Assembly: GCA_037074765.1 (NCBI GenBank)
Contig: JBAMDO010000019.1
Span: 62,001-126,000 of the forward strand
Reading direction: 5' to 3'
Length of the DNA stretch: 64,000 nt
DNA from: Mansonella perstans
Taxonomy: Eukaryota > Nematoda > Chromadorea > Rhabditida > Onchocercidae
The notes under the pieces were generated by a model. That model did no database searches. It had not been told where the DNA came from and was given only the letters and a program-made list of their open reading frames with translations. The position numbers and the translations under genes were made by a program. Positions 1-18,220 of this stretch are shown piece by piece (positions within the stretch are counted from its first letter, which is position 1; every line of letters starts with the position of its first letter).

Positions 1-3000
1 TGAAGAAGAAAAGTGAAAAAAAAAAAAAAAAATAGATCATCAAAAAGTTTCTTTCGATAAGTGTAATAAATCCAAAAAAAGTGTAAGATGGGATTAAATT
101 AAGAGCTAATAATTACGATGAGCAGTGTACAGCAATGATTTATTGAATTTTTGGGCAGTTATATGCTGCACGAAAGGAGAGCCATATGCTGATTTCTTTG
201 CAACGAACTTTATGCTTTGATCAGTTCAAAGGCACAATCTTTTTCAATTTAACAGTGAATCGCAAGCAAGCAAATGCAATGTATTTCATCTTCAAATGGG
301 ACGCTCCCAATGCAAAAAGTTAAAAGTCGTGGAGTATGTCTCAAGGCAATAAAAAATGCTATTTTTTTTGCTGTTACTTTTAACTGCTATTTTTTTGCCA
401 ATAGCGGAATGTTTGGGACATTAAAATAAACCGGATTTCAAAAACTTGATAAGTATTTTAAATGGGAACTTAGAACTATTGTTTGTTTGAGAAATTACAA
501 CAGCAACGAATTTTCAGAAAAACAAAAACTTAAGTTGAAAAATTCCAGTGTAACTTCGATTTTGCTAAGTGAGCGGTTTTTTTAACGATTTAAACTAGAA
601 GTGAATTTAAAAAGTTTTGAAGTTGATCAAAAGAAGAAAATAGTCAAGAATAATGCACTGCACAAAATTTAAACAAAGCAGGAAAAAAAGAACTGAAATG
701 CTTGAAGAAGATTATCGCATGACTAAATCAACGACGATGAAGAGTTGTGACATGTGATTGCAGTATAGATAATGAATAAATCAATTGGACATGCACTGAA
801 ATGTCGCCATATTTTCCCGTAAATCAGATTGATGATAGAAAATGCTTACAGATAAATATATTTTTGCAATCACATCAAACAGTGAAGAATTTTATTTTCT
901 ACAGTTATGGAAGGAATGTCAGACAAAACAGAGCACTATACCAATTAAATTTATTAGATAAAAGATAATTGAAAAATATGGCGAAAATTTCAGCGTACTT
1001 TATTGCTGATGTCAAAAAATTACAAGTTTATTTGAGAATGACTTGCGAAGCACCTCTCGCCTTCGTTCTCAACTACCAATTCATTTACCGCAATGCCCAA
1101 TCCACTTATTCAACCTTGTTCTCTCGGTTGATTGTTTTTAATGTGTTTTGTTTTGAAAAATAAACTAAATCAACATCTTTGTCATAATACTTATAGCAGC
1201 TTTTTTTTCGCCATTTCATTGCTCTAACGATTTCGATTGAATAAGAATAGCTGACAACTTGTTTTGGATCATTTGATTCTGACATATGATTCATAATTTT
1301 AATTTCAATCCTTACTATTATATTATTCCACTCAGCAAATTTCTGTTCACACAGCTCTTGGTAACTGCCTAAAACATATCAGTTTCTGTAAAGCCCTTTC
1401 ATTATGAACAGAAACAAACGCAAAACTGAGAGAAAAGCGACGTATGTTAAGTTTCAGTAGCTCACATTATTTAAAATGATTTTTTATGACTGAAAAAATA
1501 TCATAGGAAGGAATGATGGATAAAAACTCAGAGATTAAAATAATTGGGCATTTTAACCTTAACTACTTTGATATATGCAAAGTAGTTTTAATATATGTAA
1601 ATTAGTTAAAATTTAAATACTTAGAAGCAATCAGATCAAAGTGACAAGAAGTGAAACTTAGAAACTTTGTAGATATTTCGAAATTAAAAGGGATATAAAT
1701 GAATGATGAAAATAAAATGATAATCTGAAATAGCTCTTATTAATGATTAATAGTTTTCATCAAATAGTACTTTGAACATTGTTGAAGCGTAGAGCGAAAC
1801 TAAATGAAGAAATGTAGCATCAGAAAGCCAATATCAAATTACCTTTACCTCTATGAGCCATGTCAATAATTCTGCTTGTTCAAGACATTAAACACGACAT
1901 AAAAACAAATTAGTTACGAAAATGTATCACTCTGCTAAGACTTTTTGAAAAAATATCACAGATTTGAATAATTTAGAACTAGTTAATTTAAAATAAATTA
2001 TTAAGTGGATAGAAATTCGAAAGGTCATAATTTACACTGAGAGTCACTTTAAACATATTTATGTCAAATTATTATGCGAGCCATAAAAAATAATTTTTTT
2101 TTAAGTTGCTTTTTATTGGTTTCCGTGTTAATGCAAATGCGTAACCATAAAAACGGTTTTTTTTTTTAAAATTCATTTGTGATATTTTATTGGCTTTTTT
2201 CACCAGTTTCGGAGTCTTAGGAAAAGTGTTGGAATGATTTTGAAATTCGAAAAAAACAAAACGAGAAACATGTTGACGATAAAAAAGAAAAAATCGAGCA
2301 AGTTTTGTCACGTGATAAGTTGTTATTATTCAAATAATAATAATGAATGTGTCAGGTGATGTAAAACTAATTAAGAGTTTTTACACTCCTGATATTTGTT
2401 ACTTCTTTGGATATATTTTGTAGTTGAAGGTGTGAAAGGCAGGAATAGTAAAAAAACAAGAAATTCATAGAATTTGCGCTTAAATTCCCAATCATTAGAG
2501 TTATATTTGTGGTGTCGATACAAAAAGCTTTAAAATTTTTATTTTAAACTTTAAATTTAAAAAAGAGATCAGATGTCGAATCACATTGACAATAGACATA
2601 GAAGTAAGACTGGAACTGATCTATTTTAAGGATACTCAAACCAAACTTCGATTAAACCACTACAGTTCCCGATGTTAAGAACATACGGACCGTAATATTC
2701 GGTTATACCGTGATTAATAACTAAAAGAAGGGCTTTTTCTTTGTTTTTTCCACGGCAAAAAATTAACATTGGAAGATATTGAAGTTGATAAAATCCGATT
2801 AATGCTTTCTGTTGTTGTAGTTAATTAGCTATTTAATTTTTAATTAGCCACTAATAATTATAAAATCATGATGTTATGCGCAAGTTATGTAAGCATGACT
2901 AAGCATAAGCCGGCTATATAATAAAAACATTTTGGTACATTTAATTTTAATCCAATACAAATTCATTGGAAACTATTTTTCAATAAAAAAATTCAATAAA

Positions 3001-6000
3001 TTTGCAAATAATTTCTGTCTGCAGATAACCTTGGCGTCGTCTGATGTTCATCTAAAACACCGCCGTTGAAACAGCCTACACCACAAATGAACAAACGATT
3101 GCAAACTGATCAATAATCAGCGATCTGTTATACACCAGTCTCATTATTATTCTATAGATCACTTCACAGTTGCTGTCTTTACATTCAATTACTGCGATGA
3201 ATCCACATTCGTACTCGATTCTTTGATTCTGCTTACTTTGCAAGAGTGGAAATTTTATTGAAACTGTACATTCGTTCTGCACTGACCAATATGCTTAAAT
3301 GTAAAGCATTTCTGAGTGCTACAAAGTCTGAAATAGTTTTTCTAATAGTATTTCATTAAAAACATTTAATTTAGCATTCATTATAATAGTGACTAATCCT
3401 GATAAACTAGTAACGATGAAATTTATCGTTGGAAATTTGTTACTGGAACATTATACCGACAACGTTATGCTTGGAACAGCTCTATTATTTATAATTTATT
3501 TCAATTCTTACTGATTACTATTATTATGTGTGCAATCATAAATCGAGAAAAAAAACAACAAAGAAATTAATGACTTTGATTGATGTTTAACAGAAAAAAT
3601 GTTGAAAGTAGTACGAAAGAAAGATACTGTTGCAAATCGTGAGATAAATAACGTCTCTGATGTCTGTCTGAACTTCAAAATTATCCAAACTATAAACATA
3701 ATTGACCGGAAAGATTACTTACTGGAAGCTATAAGTTAATATATTGATGGTTGCTGTAATAGCAGGAAATAAAGGAGAAAAGGTGCGATTATTTTTAAAA
3801 CTCTTTGAGAAATACTGCTTCAAAATACGATTTTATGCGACTTTATTAATGCAGGAAATGAAATTGTTTGAAGTCTCGATGAGTGTGTCACTGAATGCAA
3901 TTATTCTACGCTCGCATCAAAGTGTATAGGCCTATTATATTGGTGGAGGAAGCAATGAGCATGATAGAAAAGCACATTTCCTTGACAGAACACGTTATGT
4001 CTTTACTGAGGATATAAAGACAGTTCATATTGTCGGAAAAAACCGAAGCAAACTTCCAATATTTTAAGTGAATGATTTATATAAATTTCTAATGCATTGA
4101 AAATAATTTTTTAGCATGTAGTGGATGGTAATGTTTAAATTTTTCTCAAAATTCAGATCATCATGTTACAGTAATACACAAAGCCCCATTGTATGTTGCA
4201 AGCCTTTTCTCTTTATTATCCCATTATCTAAATCCGATTTCTGCGCTAATAGACAAAGCATTTATTGTAAAAATTAAGCTCATGCTCCAACCTTCCAATA
4301 TGTAATTCTTTATCTATGTACTCTGTCAAAGACAGATATGCTGCTGTTGGTTGATGTTCGATTGTTTAGTCACTACTAATTTAGACTGTAGAAAACAGCA
4401 GGAAGTTTGATTAAGATATCTTTGGTAATTTGTTTGTTGAAGCGATGATTTTCAACAAAAATAAGATTGATATTTGAAGCATCAGATGGCAAGGGTATTT
4501 TGAAAGGTTTTGATGGAACAATGGTCGGTGTTTTGACTTATTTATATCTCCGGCCGAACAGTATCTGTTAAGTAAATTCAGACTATATTTTCAGTGTAAT
4601 TGAAGACTAGTTCCGCAAACTTTGGCATTTAAATATGTTGGATTTTATCATTATATATCATGTTGCCAACAATTTTTTCCCACTGATCGGCTAATTACAA
4701 AAATAAATAACCATTTCTTTGGAGATTCGAATCTTCTAATTGATTCGTCTTCTAAATGGAGCTCATTATTTCAAGACAAACTTTTTCAAGCATAAGTTAT
4801 TCTACTTCACCTTATTTTATAAGTTAACTATGTAGTTTTTAAGGTTCCATAGTGCGATAGGAAGTTCTCGTGTCATGGAGCATAATGTTAGTAAGCATTC
4901 ATTTGATTCTTCGTTTAATCAATATTATTTTTAAGAAATTTTTTGGTAGCTTCGATGCAAGTTTTCAGTCATTAAATTCAGATGTTTTATGCTAATCTCA
5001 AATTTTAGAACTTTGGGGAGAACGCAGTGGAGATAATGGATGAACCGAAAAATGGACACGATATCAGATAGGGCAAATCTGTTAGTAGAGATTGTTAAGA
5101 ATACTTCAGAAACGTAAATAGATAAGCTTAATGTCTGAGTCTACTTGATGCAGAAAAAAATGTGAGTTCTGTGGGGATATTTTCAAATTTTTTCCGAAAT
5201 TTGTTGTAGGCAAATTGATTGTGATTTCAAGTTGGGAGAAATTTTACTTTATAAAGGATGTGCGATAAGTATTGCTGAAATTGGCATCTTGGCGGCATCG
5301 GAAAGGATTGTGTGAAAATATTTCGAAAACTAAAGTGCCAGTCATTGTGACAAACAATGAAGCAAGGTGAAGAAAACGACAAACACCAAATATGTTGATT
5401 TATTTAAGGATTTATTTTTTTCGCCCATTTTTTCATTCATCACCATAAAATACGGATCAGGGAAATGATGTAGGATTTGAGCTAGTGGATAGGATCCATT
5501 GTATTTTTAGAGTGGACTATCAGTGATACTTTCAATGGTCAATGATTTCCTCCTATGATGCTTTCGCAAAAACTGAAATAAGCTAAAAATAATTTCAATG
5601 TAAGTAAGTATGACTACTGTGTACTTTACCAAATTCAGTGTTCTTTAATTTACTGCTTGTTTATCACTTCCTTTAATCTAACTGGTTAAACTAGTGTAAA
5701 TAATTTCACTAATATGTAAAAAAGCTTCCTATATAAGTCAACTCATGAGTTATTACGGATGCTTCGTACTACTCTTGTTTTGTTCGAGATTTCCACACTT
5801 CCCCTCCTCTACCGCTCAAAACAATCGAATTTTACAATTTCTGAATTATTTCTTCCTGAATCTAGTTCCATCATTCTTCAGTTATTATTGCAATACATTA
5901 ACAAATTATCATCATAAACTATATTATTGCTCTCACTGTACAGATTGCAATCTGATTGAAACCAAAAGTAACTCTAACACTGACAGCAGTGCAAGTACGC

Positions 6001-7100
6001 TTACTTTTTGTACTACATTTTTTTTTCATACTTTAAAATTATACCTTTCGCTGCAGATTCTTGAGAAGACCGACACATTCCTGAATAAAACTTAGCTCAG
6101 CTGAATGTTCTAGTTGCTCCTACTTCTGCTTGTCATGTCAGGCATTTACAGAAGAAGCATTGCTCCTTGTCTTGTGAATGCTTACATAGTATTGGAAACT
6201 GAGAAAACAGTTGAATAAGGAAGTCTAAATAACTAATGAAGACAGTTTGAGCATTTTCGAAGAAATCCCCAGATAAATGGGCAATTAGATTCATAAACTT
6301 GATGAGTTTGGATCCGAATGAAATACATCAGTATTTGGAATCATATTAAGTATAACAGCATATACAAGAGAATTTTCAAACACGAAAGAAGTTTTTGCAC
6401 ATTAAGCTATAAAATTAAAGTTACTTCTAGTAAAAACTTTGCTTTGATTCACAATGCATAAGATTTGTTTACAGCCAAAAAATGCATTTCAAAATCTTTT
6501 AAGAAATTTCTAAATCTAAATGAACTTACTGGAGTGACCAGTTAATGGAATCTCCTCAATTTCATCACTTTTATATCAAGTTATCGTTTAAAAAAAAAAA
6601 AAAAAAGTGCTACTGAAATATTCGAAATTACAGTTCGGTTCTAAACCGGATATTTCAACAATAAAACGATTGAGGAATTTCAGTTTCCATTTTCTAAACG
6701 CATCACCGGTCTGCAATGTTAAAAATGACGACGCAAAAGTCTCTCTAAATTTGCTTCAGTGCTCGAATCCAATAAACTTCCTCAAAAATCAAGAAAACAA
6801 AATTGTAATCCATACACACACATACTTATCAGTTTCCTAACGTCCAAAAAAAAAGATCCGCATTTTTTATGCAGAATTTTACACTTCAAAATAAGATTTT
6901 AAAGAGATAAAAGATGCTTTTCCATTCCAGCATAAAATCCCGGTGATGAATTAAGAAATCTTAACAAAATATAGCAAAAACAAAGAGACTAAACCAGAAC
7001 AGTTTAACTTTGACAGGTTCCAAAGACCTACAGCAATTTTTTACAAAAAAGGCAAAAGAAAGATTAATACTCCAATGAGATTTCAGATAGCTGTATTACT
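1..7100. other. AT-rich region with no convincing gene
   Basis: Short open frames occur on both strands but none shows family resemblance, consistent splice phase with a neighbour, or a composition shift. The longest, on the plus strand at 5745-6095 (116 codons), has a hydrophobic start (residues CFVLLLF) but is otherwise a low-complexity mix of F, L, S, T and N, as expected by chance in T-rich DNA. One possible minus-strand exon near 3.2 kb is listed separately. Poly-A and poly-T runs are frequent. I see no RNA gene here. Confidence 0.5.
3136..3281 (-). CDS. possible orphan exon, cysteine-containing
   Basis: On the minus strand an open stretch of 146 nt lies between a possible acceptor (GGTCAG at its upper end) and a possible donor (CTG|GTGTAT at its lower end). 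The translation has four cysteines, including a short CKDSNC motif, and looks less low-complexity than the surrounding frames. A second possible splice pair (TTTTAG|ATG) lies about 100 nt downstream. I do not recognise the product, and no flanking exons could be linked with confidence. It could equally be a chance open frame. Confidence 0.15.
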
Positions 7101-7125
7101 AAAGCAGTGAAAAAAAGTTGATCTG

Positions 7126-7131
7126 TTTATT
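7126..7131 (-). terminator. candidate polyadenylation signal of the HSP70 gene
   Basis: AATAAA on the minus strand (tttatt on the plus strand), about 105 nt downstream of the HSP70 stop codon at 7237-7239. The position suits a nematode 3' UTR. The hexamer is common by chance in AT-rich DNA, so this is a candidate only. Confidence 0.4.
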
Positions 7132-7236
7132 CTTATTAGCACAGTACAACACCCAGAAATTACGTACTATACAATTCAGTTATCAAAAGACAGCGAAACA
7201 ACTGGAATAACAGAAAATTAAATTAAAGTTCAATCC

Positions 7237-11928
<4,692 letters not shown>

Positions 11929-12342
11929 TTTCGTTCTGCTTTCTGTCTTTGTAAAATTATAAAGTGTTACATTGTTACAAGAACAAGAACTAATTCCCGA
12001 TTACTTCCGCAGAATACCGGGATAATTCAAACTGAATGCAGAAATCAGTAAATTAAGCACCCCACAAAACACCTGCAATATCAAAATCCCACTTTGTGCA
12101 TATTGCTACCGCTATCAACTACAGTAATACCCTCCAAAATCCTTGCCACCTGCTGCAGCACTAAAATATCATTTATCCGAGCTTTATAGTTAGCCGTGTA
12201 GTTACCTCGTTATTTGCTCTGACAACGGGATTGTCACATGAATCCGGCAAAGATTTCGAATCGCAAGTAAAGGCGTGGCAGAAGTTGAATGGATATGATA
12301 TTCAGCTGGAAACTTATTTCAGATATTAATAGAACAACAGCA

Positions 12343-12517
12343 CCAGAAACATAATACAGATTCAACGTGAAAAAAAACCAGAAACATAATACAGATTCAA
12401 CGTGAAAAAAACCAGAAACATAATACAGATTTAACATGAAAAAAAAAACCAGAAACATAATACAGATTCAACGTGAAAAAAACCAGAAACATAATACAGA
12501 TTCAACGTGAAAAAAAA
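12343..12517. repeat. minisatellite, five copies of a 34-37 nt unit
   Basis: The unit begins CCAGAAACATAATACAGATT and ends in a run of A. Copies start at 12343, 12378, 12412, 12449 and 12483. Copies differ by A-run length and a few substitutions (the third has TTAACATG for TTCAACGTG). The array lies about 0.4-0.6 kb upstream of the HSP70 start codon, so it could sit within or next to its promoter; no regulatory role is shown. It creates a periodic minus-strand open frame that I do not take as coding. Confidence 0.95.
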
Positions 12518-12519
12518 TT

Positions 12520-15500
12520 CTTGGCTTAACTTCACTTCTGTATATACACGTAATATACACGTAATAGCAATCAAATGCAAATGAATCTTCGAATAACAAA
12601 TAATCACATTGTGCTATTATCAATCATTTCCCGATATTTCACGCTAACTATCCACTTTATCGTTTACAAAGTGAACAAAAAATTTTCAATGGATTCACTT
12701 ATATTTATACATTTAAAAAAAAATTAATAAAATAAATTATTGATGAATAAATTGATAGGAAGCAATCATAATTATTGGAATGCTCACTTGTGTTACAAAA
12801 TCTCATAATTCATCCTCTTATGATAGAACTGTTCTATCAGTTGTAGCAGTCACAATTGAATAGTATTTTCGAAAAAAGAAATAACCTTTTGACCTTGTAC
12901 TTATCAACATCGACAAATAAGGAAACGAAAAGCAATGTGATTTAATAACATTACAGAATATGGATTGACTATAAATAAGCGAAATTAATTGTAGGAACTG
13001 AGATATTGATGAAGAATATTCATTAAACTATAAGCAGCGAAATGTAATTCATCACTCCGAAATATCTACCGTTAATTTCGGCAAGTTTATTGTTCCACAT
13101 CAACTATCATTCGGAACTATAGTACTTTGCAGTATATTGATAAGGAAAAAAGATACGGTAATTTCCTGTCCAAAGTATGCTTATCATATATATCCATAAA
13201 ATCTACAGTTAATGTAGTGTAATCACTATGACAAAGAAATGTCTTAACATATAAAATTCTGAAATTTCTTTGAAGGGTAAGAATGTTAAGTTATGCAGAA
13301 CAAGCAGAATCCTATGTTATTTGCATTTCCTGAATTATATCTGCAGTTGGCATCCGAACTGCTTCAAATCTCTCATCATCCTCTACTTCCAATTCAAGCT
13401 CTTTGCTTATTAATCATTTTTTTGCCGCTTTGTTCCTAATTTCGAATTAAATTGCGCTTTTTCAAAATTGAAAATTCATAACTTTTTGACGAAACTATTT
13501 GATTCATGAAAAATGATACAGTGTTAAGTGTCGCTTTATTTTGGTGCTATCATCAAATATTAGAAATATGTAAAAGTGCATTAGCACATCGAATTGGTTC
13601 TAGACTCTTCTTATTAATTATTAAAACTGCAAGACACACAGAAGTAATTCTGTATGTCTTGGAGCAGAGTTTAAAATATAATACTCATAAAAGGTTCCAA
13701 ATCAATGAAGAATAAGTGCTGATTTCATGCATTATAATGCAATTTTGAAGATTTTGAAACACTTTAAAAATAATTATAAAAAAAGCTTGTTGACTTATAA
13801 AACTATGCTCCTTCAAATTTGGAAGTTGAAGATTTTTGATAAATTAACAGAAGCCTGCTTTAACTGCTTCAACTCCCAAACCTTGCCCATTTGTTTGATA
13901 AAACAATGCACAAGTATTATCATCATATTCTAAAAGATAATCTTCGAAATTTCAATACATTCCATTTGATTTTTTCTTAAAAAAACTAATGAAATTCATG
14001 TTTTCAGCTGACGAATTCAGAATAATTCTTCAAATTTCGAAACTGTCAGAAATTATCAGATATGGATAAAAGTTCTGTTTTGTTGAAAAGGCGGTAAATT
14101 GGAGAATAAATAAATAAATTTCAAAAAGGAAATAAATATTTCAATTGGTAAAGCACTTAAAAGGATGCACAGGACAATGGTATGGAAACCAGTTAAGCAG
14201 AGTTTCCATACCATTCCGTTATCATTACTTTTATCAAAAAACCTTTGGTCTTTTTCGCATCTTTGTAAATTATTTATTCCTTTGAACAACACTCTACGTA
14301 ACAATTTAAAGCTGTCATTAGTGATAAAATGAGAATAATAATCATAATGAAAGTCACCATTTGTGACACTGTGAGGAGTCGCTAAACAACTCGACAGACA
14401 CTTTTCATTTCAATGGATTAATTGATGATACTAAATAGAACAATATGCTAAAGATGAAATGATCCTAAAGATGTAGACGAATCTTCCATTAGTTCTTCGC
14501 CAAAAATTTCATTTTGACATAAATCGTTCAATCAAGTGTCCGAAGTGAAGTGAAACAAATTTCAAATTAATAACTGATAGCAGTAACAATGCATTAATTA
14601 ATGTATTAATTTGTGTCTACAGGAAATTATTGGGAATTAACATCTTCCGGAAGATCAATCAGTCCGGCGTTAATGCATTTATTGTGTTAATGTGGGTGTG
14701 AAACTTGGAACACACTTCAATTTTCCTGAACGATTTATAATGAAAATACAACAAGCAAAATATAAAGATCAAAATTTATTGTTCGCAATGGCAATCATTG
14801 GACCAAAGAAGAAACGATAAAAATTAATGGAAAAAATACTGAATGATTTTTAACAAGTATTTGGATGAGTAAATTTCGCATGAATAAGGCGTTGTTTTTT
14901 TTTAGTATCTTTTACTGCTATGCTGAAAATGCATAACCATTTATTGCATCATCCTATAACATTAATTGATGATTTTCGAATATTAACTGAATGATAATAG
15001 TTCTTATGTAGTATTATACCTTTCACTCATTTCAGATAATCTCAAAAAATAAAGTGATAGACGGACAGAGCTTAAGATCGTTAAAATACTAGTGACTTAA
15101 CTTAACGATTAATTATTTGATTAGCAAGGGATCTGGCATAGAATGGTAATATAAGAGAGCAGTTTGACCTCTATTATGATATAAAGAAGTACATAATAAA
15201 GAAAAACGTAAATGAGAACCAGACAAATCTGAGGAATCTATTATATAGCAACTGTTAATTGAACTATGGTCCTCAGTTGTTACTGAGAAATGCACAAGGA
15301 TGACTGCTTTAAAAATCGTGACTTTCTATATAGATGAATTGATGGAAAATAAAAAACACCACCAGCTAATATCGCATTACATAATGCCATACTTTACTAT
15401 AATTTCATTTACTGTTGACGAATTCGGAAAAAAAAAAGAAATTGTTACTGTTAAATGCTGATTCGCTTAAAGATAAGAAAATATGTTGTAAGAGAAATTA

Positions 15501-15548
15501 TCTCTCTGGATATTATTTACAACTTAATACTTAATAATTTTTAAAAAC
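12520..15548. other. intergenic, no feature seen
   Basis: AT-rich DNA between the HSP70 minisatellite and the 3' end of the PPT1 gene. Open frames are short and low-complexity. A sequence GAATCTTCGAA at 12583-12593 loosely resembles two heat-shock-element modules (GAAnnTTC), about 0.65 kb upstream of the HSP70 ATG, but such matches are expected by chance here. Confidence 0.5.
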
Positions 15549-18220
15549 TTATTTCAAAAATTTATTAATAATCTGAGAAACAAAAGTTGAAGTGGTGATT
15601 TGTAAATGTTGTCCTTCAAAGGCTAGCAAGTGCAACCGTTTGCTTTCCAACAACTCTTGCAACCCGAGGCGATCCTGAAATTATTGATTTAATTCAAGCG
15701 GAAAAACATTTATTTATTGTAGTTTTTAATGAACAAATTTATTCAAATATCAGCGTTCCAAAGGAAAATAATAAAATGGCAAATTGATTCAGTAAATTTT
15801 TTCACTACGTTTTTCATCGTCGTTATGTTTGCATTGTTTTCTCGTTAGAATTATAAGTAAAATATCGTCAATCACTACAAATATAGGAGCGTAACAAAAC
15901 AGCCTATATTTTGGAAAGATATAGAAAATTCCCAACCTCTGTGTAAATTTTTGATTTTCCAAGAGGAACGATTTTTGATGTATCATTCTCGAGATAATAT
16001 TCGAACCACTGCAAGCACTAAGAGAAAATTTTGCAAGAAAAACCTTTCAGTTATAAATGAAATTAATCAAACTTTTAGAAAACAGAAAATTCATAAAATG
16101 TTTCTACGGAAGAAATTGATTCATAAAAGATTTCTTTCAGGAATTGAAATGTGTTGTCGCATCTGGAAAGTGAGAAGTTTCAAGATGACGTCTTTCACAG
16201 ACAGGATTTGGCTATTACTATTAAAGACTTACAGGTACTAATAGATCATTGTTATGCAAAAAGCGCTACAACACAAAGACAAAGGACATAATAACGAAAA
16301 GAAAACCCTAACTAAATAGCGTAAAATAAATAACTGAATATCAGCCGAGAAGCAATCTCCTCCAGTTAAAACTTGGTTTAATCTGAATTAGTTAAGTGTT
16401 ACGAATTTATGAAGGAATCAATGAACCTCGGATTCTCGCGGCACTACCATTGTGTCATTTAGAAATTTCACCAACACCAGATTCTGCAGTTTCAGCAAAT
16501 TTTCTTTATATGTCTCATTCAGATTCTGAAAGTGCGAATTTTCTAGCTTCATAAATTTCCTTCAAGTCTTTGAAATAAATGGTGGTTGAGTTTTTTGGCA
16601 TATCACTTTTGAGTACTCTCATATTTTCAGATTAACGTCGATATATTCATTCCCATATATTTTGTTGCCAAAAAGATTTAAAAGTAGAATAACTATACAA
16701 TTTCATTGTTGATATCAGCAAGGAATATACTATTTCGTCTGTAGGTTTCTTCATCTAACGGATCATGCCAATATTGTGCCTGGATTACCCTTAAATTCAT
16801 TAATGAAGAATGAATTCATTTATTACAAAAGCTACGGTGAACAGTGGATAAATAGACCGAAATATTTGTTGTGAAGTTGCAACTGCAGAAAATGTAAAAA
16901 TAAAAGAAAATAAATTTTTATATTCTCGAATTGCAAATGAAAGAGAAAAGAGAAACAAACGTATTCTGAACAAAGCCAACGTATGCACCCCACTCTAATA
17001 GATTTCGAACGCGATCACAAATGTAACTTTCAGCGGGACACAACGGTAGTCCAAATACTCCTTGGTGTTGTCCGCCCAATGAAATCAAATTTTTCATCTG
17101 TGGAATTGGACAACGCTGTGCCACAGCACGCCTATATCACACTTATTTAGCCATAAGCAAAAATATTTTTCTTTGAGGATTCATTGTCAAAATATGTTCT
17201 AAGAATGAAATCCGTGTTTATTTGAAAAAAAAAAAAAAATGTTTGTTTGAAACTACGTCGGGCCAACGAACAGAATTTTATAAAATGAAACTCGAACGCT
17301 GTTGCCATCCAAGTTTTTATAAGCAAAAACGAAATTTTTAAAAAATTGAAATTAAAAAATACAGGAATTGTGCTCCCTGTGAGAAACCAATAGAATTGTA
17401 TCCATTTTTTAATTTTTCATCTTGTTGTATCATATGGCATACTTCCGCTACCTGGTCATTCACATTTCCGAAGAAACCATGCTCTGTATCCTGAAAAATG
17501 TAAAAACACATTACTCTGAAATTCAAAATCATATAATCTCTCATTAAGTACCAAACGGAAACGAACCATTACAACATTGGATCCTATCATCACTGAATAA
17601 ATGTAGACATTAGGAATATTTTGCTGCAGTATTTTTTTTATTCGTCCCAAACTTAATGGATTACAACAACTGTCACCTGAAAAATTATTATGCAATATCA
17701 AAAGTTGAAAGTACAAAAACGTTAAAAATTTAATAAAATTTGTTTTTTTGGGACTTTAGAGAAGTATTCGATGGACCATTCGTAACTGTCCACCACCTAA
17801 CCTAAGTTTTCGACTCTGTAAGCTTGGCGGCAATTTAGGAATTATATTAATTAAAGTCGTTTAATACCATGTGCATCTGTGTATATGTGTATTTGAGCAC
17901 ATCTATTATGTTTATGTGTGTACATGTGTATTTGTCTATGTGTAACCGTGTCTGCATATTAATCATATGTCTATGAGTTCGGCGATCAGAATTTTGTTAA
18001 TGTGAAACTCAGAATCATCTGGAAAATTTCCCAACGTTCTGGAAAAAAATTGTAGTAATTTTGGAAAAAAAGGAAAAATACCCATGCCATGCCACAGTAC
18101 GATTGGTGTTGGCTCCACATCGCCGTGGATTTTTTGTAGAAATTGGGTCACAGAATTTGTTAAGCTTCTTGCTGATCCGATGTATAGCAAAAGGTTGAGG
18201 ATAAAGCAATTAACAACCAT
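15549..18220 (-). CDS. ppt-1: palmitoyl-protein thioesterase 1
   Basis: Lysosomal hydrolase that removes thioester-linked fatty acids from S-acylated proteins. Eight exons join to 936 nt (311 aa plus stop): 18082-18220, 17567-17676, 17363-17490, 16961-17131, 16699-16789, 16427-16525, 15937-16008, 15549-15674. The first residues ([19 protein letters not shown]) form a signal peptide. Hallmarks follow: [31 protein letters not shown]; the nucleophile elbow [44 protein letters not shown]; then [13 protein letters not shown], with the probable catalytic Asp; WFEYY; and GQHLQI with the catalytic His. All three catalytic residues are retained. Most animal enzymes have DGDH where this has EGQH, and WFGFY where this has WFEYY; both are modest changes. 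Total length matches human PPT1 (306 aa). Every intron is GT-AG and in phase. Confidence 0.96.

Noticed and set aside
5745..6095. 116-codon plus-strand ORF with hydrophobic start and several cysteines
   Set aside because: Low-complexity composition, no splice neighbours, no family resemblance; expected by chance in T-rich DNA.
12234..12458. Minus-strand ORF with repeated LYYVSGFF peptide
   Set aside because: Produced by the minisatellite upstream of HSP70; period varies between copies, so the frame is not maintained by selection.
12583..12593. Heat-shock element upstream of HSP70
   Set aside because: Only two imperfect modules, 0.65 kb from the start codon, and such matches are common here.
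16800..17124. Alternative PPT1 exon 4 reading through the donor near 16961
   Set aside because: Reading through loses the AQYWHDP block, which is present in phase in the exon at 16699-16789.
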